Both the position numbers and the translations under genes were made by a program. This document shows, piece after piece, positions 11,429-22,255 of a stretch of DNA of 64,000 nt. Origin of the DNA: Emydura subglobosa (taxonomy: Eukaryota; Chordata; Testudines; Chelidae); the NCBI GenBank assembly GCA_007922225.1, contig ML679961.1, positions 8,799,433-8,863,432 on the forward strand, read 5' to 3'. The notes below the pieces were generated by a model, which worked only from the letters and a program-made list of their open reading frames with translations, was not told the origin of the DNA and made no database searches. Each line of letters starts with the position of its first letter. Within the stretch, counting starts at the first letter, position 1.

Positions 11429-11988
11429 GTAAAGTCAGGCATGTGCATAAGTGTTACAGGGTCCCGGCCTGAAGGGGAAGCAGGAACATGGAGTAGGAGG
11501 AGGGGAACTTGCGATGGGAGACAAATGGAGACCAAGAGGGAAATCGTCTCTTGTGCAGCGGGCCAGTGTAAGGCCTCACGCCACTAGAGCCCAGAAAATA
11601 GGGTTGAATTCAATGGCTATGGATGTGATGAGAACGGTTTGTTATTTACCCACTGTTAAGGGCTGAACGCTGGCAATATTCCCCGAGTCACACAAAAACC
11701 CGGAAACCTAAGACACCATTCATTCCTTCCCCACACTCCCTCCACTCTGGCCCGGTCTAGCTCTTTAATGCAGACACTGAATCCTTCTTCCCCCCTCAGA
11801 GCTGCACACCTGATAAAACTGTAGGTCCAGAAAGAAGGTATCGTATGCAAATGGGCCCCTTTGCCTGTTTAATGAACACACACCGCAGTTTACATAAACG
11901 GCACCACGCTGGATGTTGGCCACACAAAAGCACCGCACGGTATATCCCCAAAGTTGGCTCATCCCAGCACTCTGGGGCATTAACAGTC

Positions 11989-12118
11989 TAGGGTGACCAG
12001 ATGCCCTGATTTTATAGGGCCAATCCTGATATTTGGGACTTTGACTTCTACAGGCACCTATTACCCCCCCACACACACACACACACCCTGTCCCAATTGC
12101 TCTCTGGTCACCCTATTA
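11989..12118. mobile_element. Short TIR element, GGGTGACCAG family, with target duplication
   Basis: The ends are TAGGGTGACCAG and CTGGTCACCCTA in inverted orientation. Flanks TAACAGTC (11981-11988) and GAACAGTC (12119-12126) match at 7 of 8 bases. An 8-bp duplication is typical of hAT transposons, so this is probably a non-autonomous hAT element. A (CA)n tract sits inside at 12070-12087. Confidence 0.7.
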
Positions 12119-12129
12119 GAACAGTCATG

Positions 12130-13030
12130 CCACCAGCCACTAAGCTATTTCCAGGTATAAAATTCAGAGGGGGAGGTGGAATAGGGGAAAAGTTGCGGAT
12201 AACTTGAAATCAGGCTAGGAGGGGCTGGGGAAGTAGGCTGGGTGCGGTTGGGATGTGAGGGGTCAGTCAGAGGGAGAAAAAGAGGATGGAGCCTGGGAGA
12301 GGACTGTGATGTGGCTGGCCTGGCTCGGTGGATAGAGTGGGGGGGCTGAGAGGAGTTGGGGAATGTTGGCTGGAGGGGAGGGGTGCAGTGTTGGTCTCAG
12401 GGTGCATTCAAGGTACAGAGATGTACCGGGGGCCCTCACTGAACTTCCTTCTCCCAGGAAGCCTGGATCCAGCCTGCCACCACAGGGACTGCCGCCTGCC
12501 CGGGAGCTGACTGCTGCTGAGCTGACATGCTTGTCCCAGGGCCATTGACAGAGGTGATCAGCAGGCAGGCTGGATTCCCCTGGTACAGCGCTCGTGTCTG
12601 TGCCCACAGCACTGAGAGATCATGCCTCCAGCGGACTAGTGAAGACCCTACGCAGGCAATACCATGGAGTGACTGCTTTGTGAGAACTGGTTTTCTTTCC
12701 TGGTATTCCTGGGCCGGGCAGGGGCGCTCGAGGCAGCTGGCTGGATCTCCAGGGTATCTCCAATAGTGTGCATACAGCTGCAGCAGAAGCTGAGATCTCT
12801 AGGACATGGGAGACTGAGGCGCCTGAAAGCCGGCAACCTAACGGGGGCTCAGGTCTCGCCACCCAAGATGCCACTGTCACCTCTTTCAAATGCCCCTTCC
12901 AAACGTGCATTCTTCCAGAAGTCTTTCCTACCTTGCATCGTCTGCAATCCCTTCCAAGGGTATCACCCCCACTCTGCCCTTCCCCCATGCTGCCAAATGA
13001 GAGGAGGAGATCCCAGCTAGTTCCAGCACG
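12130..13030. other. No recognised gene; GC-moderate sequence
   Basis: Several open frames on both strands (longest 143 codons, 13051-12620 minus) have no recognisable motifs and overlap a MITE at one end. They are probably chance openings in GC-richer DNA. Confidence 0.45.
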
Positions 13031-13032
13031 GC

Positions 13033-13156
13033 TAGGGTGACCAGACAGCAAGTGTGAAAAATCGGGACGGGGGTGGGGAGGGTAATAAGCGGCTCTATAA
13101 GAAAATGCCCTGAATGTCGGGACTGCCCCTATAAAATCAGGACATCAGGTCACCCC
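13033..13156. mobile_element. Second full copy of the GGGTGACCAG element, opposite orientation
   Basis: The ends TAGGGTGACCAG and TCAGGTCACCCC enclose GTGTGAAAAATCGGGAC and CCCTATAAAATCAGGACATC. The latter is the reverse complement of the interior order seen at 11989-12118. It lies 0.9 kb from the first copy. Confidence 0.7.
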
Positions 13157-13589
13157 ACTGCCAACCCCACACAGGCAAAAGTCATGGGCCAGGCCCCCAA
13201 AACTCATGAGATTGGCTGAAAAATCAGGAGATTAAAAAAATAATAAATGGCAGGTTGGTTTGCTGAGTCTTTAGAGGTTTTTCATGCTTTTCTCTGCACA
13301 CATGGAGGGTAGAAACTCACATTTTATTAAAAGCGAGAGTTCAGATTCTCCCATAATCACACGACTCCAAGAGTTTTCTGAGAAACATCAAATATCATGC
13401 AATTATCCCGTGTCTTCGCAACACTGTGGAACGGAGTCTGGGGGGGGGGGCAGGCTATGGTGGGAGTCAACATACAGCAAAGGTGAACAATTGTTCTTCC
13501 CCTTAAGAGCCCCATGTCTTAATTTGCCTTTGTCTTGTTTCTCTTTGACTGTAAATTCTTCAGGATTCGGCTGTGTACAATGGTGGGAC

Positions 13590-13875
13590 TTCATTATTAT
13601 TAATTGGATTACATTAGCAGCTCTCGGCCACAATCAAAATTGGGACCTTCCTGCACTAGGCTCTGGACCTGCGCATAGTGACAGGCCCTGCTCTGAAGAA
13701 TTTGCAATCTAAATAGACAAGACAGACAAATGTTGGGAGGAAGGAGGAGCATTCCCATATTAAAGGGAAGGGAACTGAGGCACACATAATTTACTGAAGG
13801 TCACACAACGACTCCGACTCAACTCAGATACTCCGAGTTCCAGTTCACGGCCTTAACCACAGAACCATCCTTCCT
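13590..13875 (-). mobile_element. MIR-type SINE, reverse orientation
   Basis: Read on the plus strand there is the reversed L2-like tail (ATTATTATTAATTGG, CTAGGCTCTGGACC), then GCAATCTAAATAGACAAGACAG, then the CORE GGGAACTGAGGCACA and GAAGGTCACACAACG. A diverged head ends near 13875. Confidence 0.75.
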
Positions 13876-14352
13876 CTTCCAAGTAAAATAAAAATGATCT
13901 GTGATCATAAGTATGAAAAGGGCATTGATTCCAATGAGCCAAATTATCATTTAAACTCAACTTTCAACTACTTCCCTTGAGGGCCGAAAACAGACTGATT
14001 TTCTTTTGTGACGGCTGGATATACAGCATTCTAAGGATGCCAGCTGGCGGGTTGTTGTAGAACATAGTCTGCGATAGCTTTCCATTTAGCCTTTGCCCCC
14101 CCTGCCCTCTGTCAGTATAAACAGAGATGGAAATTAAAAACACAAGAACTATTTGCTAACCTGAATATTCATTATGGATTTTTCCTCCTTTCATTATATT
14201 TTTTTTCCTAGACAGGGCAAGCCCTCCAGTTCCTCAAAGAAAATCCATGGGAGTCAGGCATCTAAATACTTTTAGGGACTGAGCCTAGACCCTTTCCTTT
14301 TCCTTTCTGAAAATGCTCATGCTTATTTCTACATCTTCTCCTAATAAGCACC

Positions 14353-14475
14353 AAGGCCTTGTTCCTGCAAAAACTTATGTACATGCTTAACTTTACACAC
14401 TGAGCAGTCCCACTGATATTACCTGCCGGGCACAATGTTATGCATGCACATAAGTCTTTCCACGACTCAGACCTA
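14353..14475. repeat. Palindromic dispersed repeat (TGCAAA...CTTA type)
   Basis: The arms CCTGCAAAAACTTATGTACATG and the inverted CATGCACATAAGTCTTTCC flank a short centre. The same family recurs at 58018-58133, where the arms are clearer. Confidence 0.55.
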
Positions 14476-14479
14476 AGTA

Positions 14480-15680
14480 CAGGGGTATTTTTATGCTGTT
14501 CATTTTGTAGCCCAGTTACATTTGTCATAGTCAGTTGTTTTACTGTCTAATGAAAGGTGAGCAGACACAACAACACCAACGCCATAGCCTTGATTCTCAG
14601 GAAATGCAGATTTTTTACCTTTCATTCCCTTTGTGTGCAATTAGTAGGCGTGGCAGAATGCAATTTTCATTTCTTTTGGATAATATTGACAGATAACATC
14701 AATGTTTATTCAGCTTTTTTCTATTTTTACACATTTAAATTTTCACAGTTGTGGGAAATTAGGGGGGTGGTGTCAGACAATAATTACTTAATCACAGTAG
14801 AAGCTGAGATACAAAAAGCTAATGCTTTATAATCATTAAAACACACGTTGTCAACGTCGTATGTCAAAATATACAAAGTAATATTCTTAAATTAAACTCT
14901 GCTACGTTCTCAAGCAACATTTTTCTTAGTTTGCCTATCTGTAATTTTTATCAATGGAAATATTTTTCATCGGTTTGTGAGTGGAATCAGTGGCATTGCC
15001 ATTTACTGATTAAAAATACTAACACTTTCAAGCCTAACTATAAGGTATTCTCCAATTAATTTTATGCTCCACAATGGGTTCAGGCTCCAATGCCGCCCAC
15101 ACTCCTAATGGTGCAGGATCTGGTCCCATGAAAGAGGACTAGGTGTCCTTTGCAAAAAGCATGGAGCTTATCTGCAATTTAGCTTACTTGATTTGCTTAA
15201 GGCCTTACCAGAATTTGTCTTATCGCAATGGATCCACCTGTCTTCTTCTATTCCTGTTCTCTTGATATCCAAAGATTTGTCTGAATTGAAAATGTCGAAA
15301 GCCTCAGGCATGATCCTGGGTGTTCTCAAGACTTAAATGCTACTGCTTAAAGAGTTAAAGATCTAGATGGCTGCACTAAGAGGATGATAAACTAATCACT
15401 CACTCGCTGCTGGTGATCCTGGTGTCATTTACTGAAACATGGAATGCATTTAACGATGTAAAGAAACTCCGTGCAGTGCAAAAGCCAAAGATGATTGTTA
15501 GATTGTCAAGGTTTACTATGGAGAAAGTCCTCAGTCTAATTATCTCTGTTTGAGCAACCAAAGTATTTTTGCTCTCTGCTTTTTCAAGAAGTTAACATTT
15601 TTCTTCTTAGCTATTTCATGCCAATGGGATTTTTTTTTTTTTTTTTCATGAATAGGGAGTGCAGATTCAGGTCAGAAAAT

Positions 15681-15712
<32 letters not shown>

Positions 15713-16100
15713 AAGAAGAAACATGCTTCATAGACAAAAAATCACTGCCAGGTGAGTAATTAGAAGTGAGTTCTACTAGATAATCATAATGAAATTAGAT
15801 AATTATATTTACAGCTACAAAGTGCTGATGGAAAATGTCTAAGAAAAGGAAAAACCTCAGCTGACTTTGCAGTATTCTACAGCTAGTCCATTCTTTCAAT
15901 TTTATTTTGATGCCAGAATCTATTTTGATGTTAAGAAATGCTTCAAATGATTTTTGACTGTGACATCTGACCAGCTCATGAAAAGAGAGACCAAGGTTCT
16001 TAAATCTTTTCTTCACATGTTAGAATTTGGAAAATAAGGGATGCTATTTTCCAATATAAAGCAGGGTCATTCAGAGCATATGATTACTGTAATTTATATG
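14480..16100. other. No recognised gene; AT-rich
   Basis: AT-rich sequence. It holds a poly-T run at 15630-15646 and a (CA)n microsatellite at 15681-15707. No protein family or RNA gene was recognised. Confidence 0.5.
15681..15707. repeat. (CA)n microsatellite
   Basis: About 13 uninterrupted CA units, followed by an A/G-rich tail of AAGAAG units. Confidence 0.95.
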
Positions 16101-16105
16101 TTGAT

Positions 16106-16202
16106 CCCTGCGCGGATACAAAATTTGTATCCGCATCCGATCCGTGATCCGCAAACATGGTCCGTGGATATAAAGCGGATATCCACAGATTTGCAGGGCT
16201 CT
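16106..16202. repeat. CpG-rich palindromic repeat
   Basis: The core at 16112-16134 is a perfect inverted repeat of two 11-base arms around one base (GCGGATACAAA arm). Further CGGAT and ATCCG units follow to 16187. It could fold into a stable hairpin. Confidence 0.6.
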
Positions 16203-16307
16203 GTTTATATGACTAAAACGTCATAGAAATTGTGTGCTGATCCCTGGGACTCACTACCTCAAATAGTAAAGGGAAATGGGCAGATCACTGGTATTATGAC
16301 TATCATT

Positions 16308-16540
16308 TGTATTATAGTAATAACTAGAAGGCCTAACACAGACAGGGGCCACATTGTGCTAGGTGCTATCTATACACACACAGTCACTGACAGTCCCTGC
16401 CCCAAAACGCTCAATCTAAGAACTAGTCAAAACAGGCAAGACAGACATCAGGTGTGAGAAAGGAATTATCACCCCCCCTTTTTGATAGATAGTGAACTAA
16501 GGCACAGAGAGATTAAGAGAGAGATTCCGATATCTTGGCA
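16308..16540 (-). mobile_element. MIR-type SINE, reverse orientation
   Basis: Plus-strand order is CATTGTGCTAGGTGCTATC, ACAGTCCCTGCCCCAAAACG, AACAGGCAAGACAGACATC, then CTAAGGCACAGAGAGATTAAG. The tail is left and the CORE right, so the element points leftwards. Confidence 0.75.
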
Positions 16541-16567
16541 CCTGTTGGCTAACACCTTACACTTCAT

Positions 16568-16735
16568 GTAGTAATAAATAGTAATAGTACCTAGCTCCTA
16601 TAGTAGCACTTTTCACCTGCAGAGCTCATAGTGCTTTACAAAGAAGGTAAATCTCATTATGCCCACTTTATAGATGAAGAAACTGAGGGCCAGAGAGGTG
16701 AAATAGTTCCAGTGATGTCAAAGGAACCACATATA
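16568..16735 (-). mobile_element. Second MIR-family SINE fragment
   Basis: Blocks AGTACCTAGCTCCTATAGTAG, GTGCTTTACAAAGAAGG, then TAGATGAAGAAACTGAGGGC and AGAGAGGTGAAATAG give a different MIR subfamily end from its neighbour 30 bases away. The two adjacent SINEs are in the same orientation. Confidence 0.7.
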
Positions 16736-16739
16736 GTGT

Positions 16740-18510
16740 ATAGGGTTTTTCATCATGCATAAGGAGATCAGAATCTGGCTCTAGTGACTCGGGGGTCCTA
16801 TTGTGCAAACTCTTCTCTCTCAAATAGGTGATATTTGCGTAAGGAACTGTTCCGTTTTTTTGCTCGCCTCCACACACCTCATGAGGGAAAACTGTTCCGG
16901 GTTCAATCTTTCTCCTAACAAAGTCAGTAGCTAACCTCCTTTTAAGCTTAATGGGACCCAAAAAAATTAAGTCCACATTAACAAAAACTGGGGAACTTCA
17001 GAAGTACACGCCCATCTCAATAGCTATAAATCACTACTGCAGAGTGACTATTCTCCAGCATATACTTATGTGCATGTATTTCAAGAAGCAGAAACATGCC
17101 GGGCCTGCATTTTGCAATAGCCAATAAACATTTTTGCCAGCAGTATCTGGATACATGAGACGGAACCTCCAAAAGAAAACTCTGGATATATAAGTTCATT
17201 ATCTGCCCCAAAGCCCATTGACGCCAATGGGCATCTTTCCATTCTTTAGGTTCTGAATTAGGCAAGAAAGCCTGTAGCTTTATCTGTGCATCTGCTCATG
17301 TTTCATCCATTGTGGGATCTTTTACTTGTCTTGTTACTGTAGCAATAATTAAAGGCACAACATGGCAAAGCCTGTAAACACCTGCTTTCCTTTTAAGCAT
17401 TTGCTTGAGTCCAGCTCTATTCTCAGCAAAGCATTTAAGCACATGCTTAAAGAGAAGCACGTGCCCAAGTGTTTTGCTGAACAGTGATAGCTTACAGTTA
17501 AGCATGTGCTTCAGTGTTTCGCTGACTTACGAGACTAAATGGTGCACTATGCTCTGGGAGGGATGACATGAACAGCAATATTTGGTGATGTTTCATTAGC
17601 TATGGAAGCATGTTGAGTAGGATGAAAAATGAAGCCGCTATCAAGTTAATTGTTTTTCTACAGTTTTCTTTTGACGTCTAATTAGTTCTGACAATTATTT
17701 TTTTGGATACTGTACATTCAAAACACAAGAATTTATGCAAATTCCCAATAGGATGTAGGTGTGAAAATCCCTTCTTTGAAAACCTTTATTGGTTACTACT
17801 GTAATAAAACACAGGAGCACCCCCCCCCCCAAATTCACTGTCAAAGCATACCCACAGTTTTGGAAGCTGTCAGCATACATGCATATGAAGGGCAGAACAG
17901 AACAGAACCTTCAACCAAAATATTGCACTGGCTTCCATGACTTTGCTCAGAGAAAACGTTGGACACGTTCTTTTAGAATCTGGCTCTTAAGAATGCCTTG
18001 AACCTTTGCACTTTGGATCAGATGGCAAAGTTTGAGGAGCTTCCTTGCTGTTCAGTCATTTGCACCAAGTGACTATCATTTGCTTCACAACACCTGTTTT
18101 ATTTCATTCATCAGCTGAAGAACTATAGGAAACTTCTCAATAATCTTCACCATAGATAAGGCCTCAAATTTAACAAACAGAATCCTTAGATTTGACAGGT
18201 CAATTAAAGTGATTTGGTGATGGATCCTTTTGGAAGGCTCTTTCCAAAACAGTCCTCAAACAGGCTTTCATCAGTAGGAAAACTACATGCACTTTGCACT
18301 GATTGCTTTTCATTCACATAAGTACCAAAGAGATAATTCGGCATTTCTGCATCACAAATACCAGAATACATTAAACCTCTCACCTTTCCAGTGGCGCTCT
18401 GCTACATCCGTCTGCTCTCCTCTTATTGTGCAAAGAGAGATACTCACATCTGATTTTCAATTTAAATCTTTCTTTCCTTCCTTTAACGTATCTTCATAGG
18501 CTAGATGTTT
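16740..18510. other. No recognised gene
   Basis: 17385-17525 contains arms of a palindromic repeat (TTAAGCACATGCTTAAA, then TTAAGCATGTGCTTCAG). A poly-C tract lies at 17820-17830. Nothing else was recognised. Confidence 0.5.
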
Positions 18511-18514
18511 GCAG

Positions 18515-18648
18515 TACTGTTGAAGTTGTGTTGATCCCAGGATATTAGAGACAAGGTGGGTGATGTGATATCTTTTTATTTGACCAACTTCTGTTGGTGA
18601 AAGAGACAAGTTTTTGAGCTACACAGAGCTCTTTGTATATTGCTTGTT
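18515..18648. repeat. Dispersed repeat (GACAAGGTGGGTGATG type)
   Basis: The blocks GACAAGGTGGGTGATGTGAT and TGACCAACTTCTGTTGG recur in reverse at 41565-41640 (CAACAGAAGTCGGACC, CTAACCTTGTCTCCCT). Two copies in one window support a dispersed family. Its class is not clear. Confidence 0.55.
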
Positions 18649-19060
18649 ATTCTGAAAGGGTACCTTGAAATTCACTCCAGCGCAGAGAGCCAGCACAAAG
18701 TCTATGCATCTCTTAATTCTTCAAGGGGTGAACAGACCTAAATGGTACATAGGTCTAGTGTTTGTTCCCTGTACAGAGGGGAATATCACCCCACAATCCA
18801 GAAGCAACAGCTCTGCAGCCATTTCTCGCCCAATGATCTTCGTTTTTTTCTTGTCACAGGAGCAAACTGTAAAAAGATGTTTCCTGCATTGTTCACGTGT
18901 TTATAGGGAAAAATACCCAAAATGTCTGTTAAGTATTAAGGAAGACGTGACTATTTTGTTCTGATCTTTACAAGGAAAAAACACATGCAGGAGAACATTT
19001 CTTTTTAAATGGTTTCTATTCATTTAGCTTGATTTTTGGAAAATTCTTTCTTGGTCCCTG

Positions 19061-19134
19061 TGGGTGAAATCCTGGCCCCATTGAGCTCAATGGGAATTTT
19101 GCCATTGACTTCAGTGGGATGAGGATTACACCCC
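19061..19134. repeat. Short palindromic repeat (GTGAAATCCTGGCCCC type)
   Basis: Inverted arms GGGTGAAATCCTGGCCCCATT and AGTGGGATGAGGATTACACCC enclose CAATGGGAATTTTGCCATTG. A close relative lies at 38375-38452. Confidence 0.65.
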
Positions 19135-20600
19135 TGGTGGTTTTTAAGCAAACTAGACCTAGCCCAAAGCGTGTACATGTGCTGCCCCTTGTCCCTTGTG
19201 ATTAGCCAAGGTTCAGAGCCTTGCTGGGTTGTTTCTGTTAGGAGCAGAAATTGATTACATGAGTCAGGTATTTCCTTGGTGCAATCCCATTTATTTACAA
19301 AGAATGGCACCAAGTCCTGTTTCCCAGAACACAGCAGGAGTACACAACAGAAGGCAGTTCCTTGCTCACAATTTCCAAGCTCGCTTTTCCAGTCAGTCCT
19401 GTGTCCCCAGGAGCTCTGTCTCTACTCCCTATAGAACCACACTCCCAATTGCTTCTCTCACTGTCCGCGGGCTTTCTGCAGCTTTTTGCCTCTCACACAC
19501 CGACTGACATACCTGCAGGCACTCAGTTCTCCAGCCCAAGCGCTTGCAATCAACCCCCAAGGGAAATCTCTCTGCCCGCATGGCCCAGTCTCTGCCCAGG
19601 CCTTTCCATGCTGGCCAGTGCCTTGGGCGGTAGCCTCCACTGTCTCAACCATCATCACAGAAAGAGACATTTATTGCTCCTTCATTTAGCCTGAATGAAA
19701 GGTGCTTAGCACACCCATCAAGGGCAGTGACTGATCTCTATAGATCAAAGGCTCACTTGATGGCCGTCATTAAAAGCAATCAGTATAACAGAACATTCTG
19801 ACCAAGAAAGCCCTTGAACTGAACATCTCACTTCAAAAATGGGTGATCATGAATTAATCTGAAGGTATCTGGCAGGAACGATGAGTCACTCCTTCTCTAG
19901 GAATCTCCCCTTTAAGCTCTAGCCAGCTTTTGACATTACAGGTGACCAGCACAGGGGAGGAGGGGGGGAAAAACTCTTTGTGGTCCTTTTTGCTTCTCTA
20001 AGATACATAAAGTAAGCCTGGAATTTTGGCTCTCGGGTTATTTTTAGAAATGTTTCTTTTTCTGCTTCATTTTTTGACATTAGAAATTCAGGCCTTTCTC
20101 TCCCAGTAGTCTCTATGGACATGAGGGGAGCTAACACAATTATGACATCACAAACACCAAGGATTTACCTGAAAGGGGAAGGGACTTTCGTACAGACCAT
20201 TTACAACACTTGGGTGTCGGTTTGTTGATGTTTACACCTGTTTAACGCCAAGGCCTGCTAAACAGTTGGGGCATGGGGAGAAAAGAGATTTTTATTTAAA
20301 TTCAACAGGTTGGTCCTTTCAATTAAGGACTCAGGAAGCTGCCACTTCAGTCGGTTGGGTCTGTGAAGGAAACATCTGACAGAAGAATGGACGACCAGAC
20401 TTGGCTCTTCTGATAGTTCTAAGGGGAAAACAGGAAAATCAAGGCTTTAAAAAAAAATCTCCTTTCAATCAGTCTTTAGACACTATAACAAAATAAAAAA
20501 AATCATTGGGCTGCTGGTGTAATGACCACTGAGGAACACTGCTGGCCATTATCAGCTCATTATTTCCTTGTGCTCCCCCAGCTGTCTGTATCCTCCTGTT
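19135..20600. other. No recognised gene; possible old repeat at 19.2-19.8 kb
   Basis: 19240-19700 is pyrimidine-rich with overlapping open frames up to 110 codons and no motifs. It may belong to a dispersed element, but no ends were found. 19860-20600 is unrecognised. Confidence 0.4.
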
Positions 20601-20608
20601 GACTCTTG

Positions 20609-20758
20609 TCTTATACTTAGATTGGAAGCTCTTTGGGGCAGGGACTGTCTTTTAGTTCTGTGTTTGTACAGCACCTAGCACAATGGGGGCCTGGTTCATG
20701 ACTAGAGCCCTGAGGCACTACTGCAAGCTTAATAAATACATTAATAATGATGATGATT
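20609..20758 (+). mobile_element. L2/MIR-type 3' tail
   Basis: The order GATTGGAAGCTCTTTGGGGCA, TTTGTACAGCACCTAGCACA, GCCCTGAGGCACTACTGC, ending in TAATAATGATGATG, matches the L2-derived tail. It is the clearest of the three tail copies. Confidence 0.75.
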
Positions 20759-20984
20759 TTTTTAAATGGGCACCAGCCCATTTTTTCCACTTTACAAATT
20801 GCCTATAACACTTGTCTCCCCACACAACAGTTTTCTATTTCCAGATTTCCAAAGCCTGCCACTATTCCTTCAAAACTAGCCTAGATGAATAAATACAGAA
20901 TAAATTCTTATTTGTCGTTTGTTGACTCTGCCTGCCATCGCCTTCTGTTCCCCATCTGTCTGTAAAAAAACCTCGCCCTCCCTC

Positions 20985-21036
20985 TCCAGTTCTGCAAAGC
21001 ATTTTGAGGTCCTTAATATGAAAGCATTTCTATAAA
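20985..21036 (+). mobile_element. Short MIR-like 3' remnant
   Basis: GCAAAGCATTTTGAGGTCC followed by ATGAAAGCATTTCTATAAA resembles the 3' portion of the other MIR subfamily, seen reversed at 16568-16735. Very short, so tentative. Confidence 0.35.
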
Positions 21037-21039
21037 AAA

Positions 21040-21775
21040 AAACCCCAAGCATAGGCACACACAGTAATTGAACTGGGTGTAGCTAATCTTGTATCATCCA
21101 TGATGTGGGGTGTAATATCAATGAGCCCCCATGACAATGTATGAACTGGGCAGGAAAGTGTTTTAAAATTGAATACAGGGAATTAAAATTATTTTGTGGA
21201 AAGTGCTCACTTGTATTTAGCTGGTGTGAAAACCAGATTTGTACAAATTAAGTCAATCAAAAATTAGGTTTTCCAGGATTACAAGGAGCTGTAATGTTGT
21301 TACAGGGAACTGCTCAGATTATTTTCTCTACTGAGAGGGGCTGAACCTGGAACCTTTACTTATACAACTTGTAAAATCCCACGGATGGTCATCAGACTGC
21401 TCACTTGAGGAATGGTTCAACATTCAAGCCCATCATTTCTCTCCTCCAATATTTAGAGTTACCCTCATGAGGACTGAATATAAAACATTTCCTCTTCCCA
21501 TTTTGGCCTTTTATCATAGTGGTTTTCCTTGTGTTTTCAAATGGAATTAAAATTAACCTGTCTTTCTTAGGTCTGCTTGCTTCCTTGTTTGAATATAATG
21601 ACATCATGGCAGCTCCACTCAGGATAACAGGATTTCTCCCCCTCTCCTGGTTCTTGCCTTTGTTTTAATTCTTTGGCTGGTTGGAGACTATTTTTATTTG
21701 TAAAGAGGTGCTCCGAATTCAGAGGACATTCCACATTAGATTCTGCAACCAAATTATTATTAGATAGGCCAAATG
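21040..21775. other. No recognised gene
   Basis: AT-rich; no repeat or coding family recognised. Confidence 0.5.
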
Positions 21776-21778
21776 TTA

Positions 21779-22071
21779 GATCTACACCTGGTCTATTCTG
21801 GAAAGTTGTACCTGTAAAACTATTGTGGTCACAGGTGTGCGTGTGTGTGTGTGTGTGTGTACATAACTGATATACTGGTATAAGATCTAGCGTGGATGTA
21901 ATGAAAGGTGCCTTCTACAGGAATAGCTTCTTCTCTTTCTGAGCCAGAATAAGCTATATCAGAGTAAGCACTTTTATACAGAAAAACTGCACGCACAGTA
22001 AGGAAGGCTGCAGCACTTTAAATATAATAGTACATTTAAAGCAACAAAACTTCCACGTATAGACAAGCCCT
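21779..22071. mobile_element. MITE-like element with internal (GT)n
   Basis: The left end GATCTACACCTGG and the right end CACGTATAGACAAGCCC resemble the GTCTACAC-type inverted ends found at 5042 and 30779. A (GT)n tract occupies 21835-21860. The ends are diverged, so boundaries are approximate. Confidence 0.45.
21835..21860. repeat. (GT)n microsatellite
   Basis: About 13 GT units with one interruption at 21840. Confidence 0.9.
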
Positions 22072-22162
22072 AGCCCAACTAAGAGTATTGCTTTGACTTA
22101 TGAAACCATGGTAAGTTTCACTGTTTTCCCCTTTGGCTACCATCTAAAAATGACTCTTCTAA

Positions 22163-22250
22163 GTCCTGATTCAGCAAAGCACTTAAGCACATACTTAAAT
22201 CTACTTTAGTGGGATGGCTTAAGTGAATGCGCTTTGCTGAATCGAGGCCT
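22163..22250. repeat. Palindromic repeat (GATTCAGCAAAGCACTTAAG type)
   Basis: The left arm CCTGATTCAGCAAAGC and the right arm GCTTTGCTGAATCGAGG are inverted, separated by a second inner inverted pair (CTTAAGCAC, GGCTTAAGTG). The same family is at 45558-45652. Confidence 0.7.
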
Positions 22251-22255
22251 TAGCT

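Noticed and set aside
12620..13051. 143-codon minus-strand frame
   Set aside because: It starts inside a MITE copy and has no family features.
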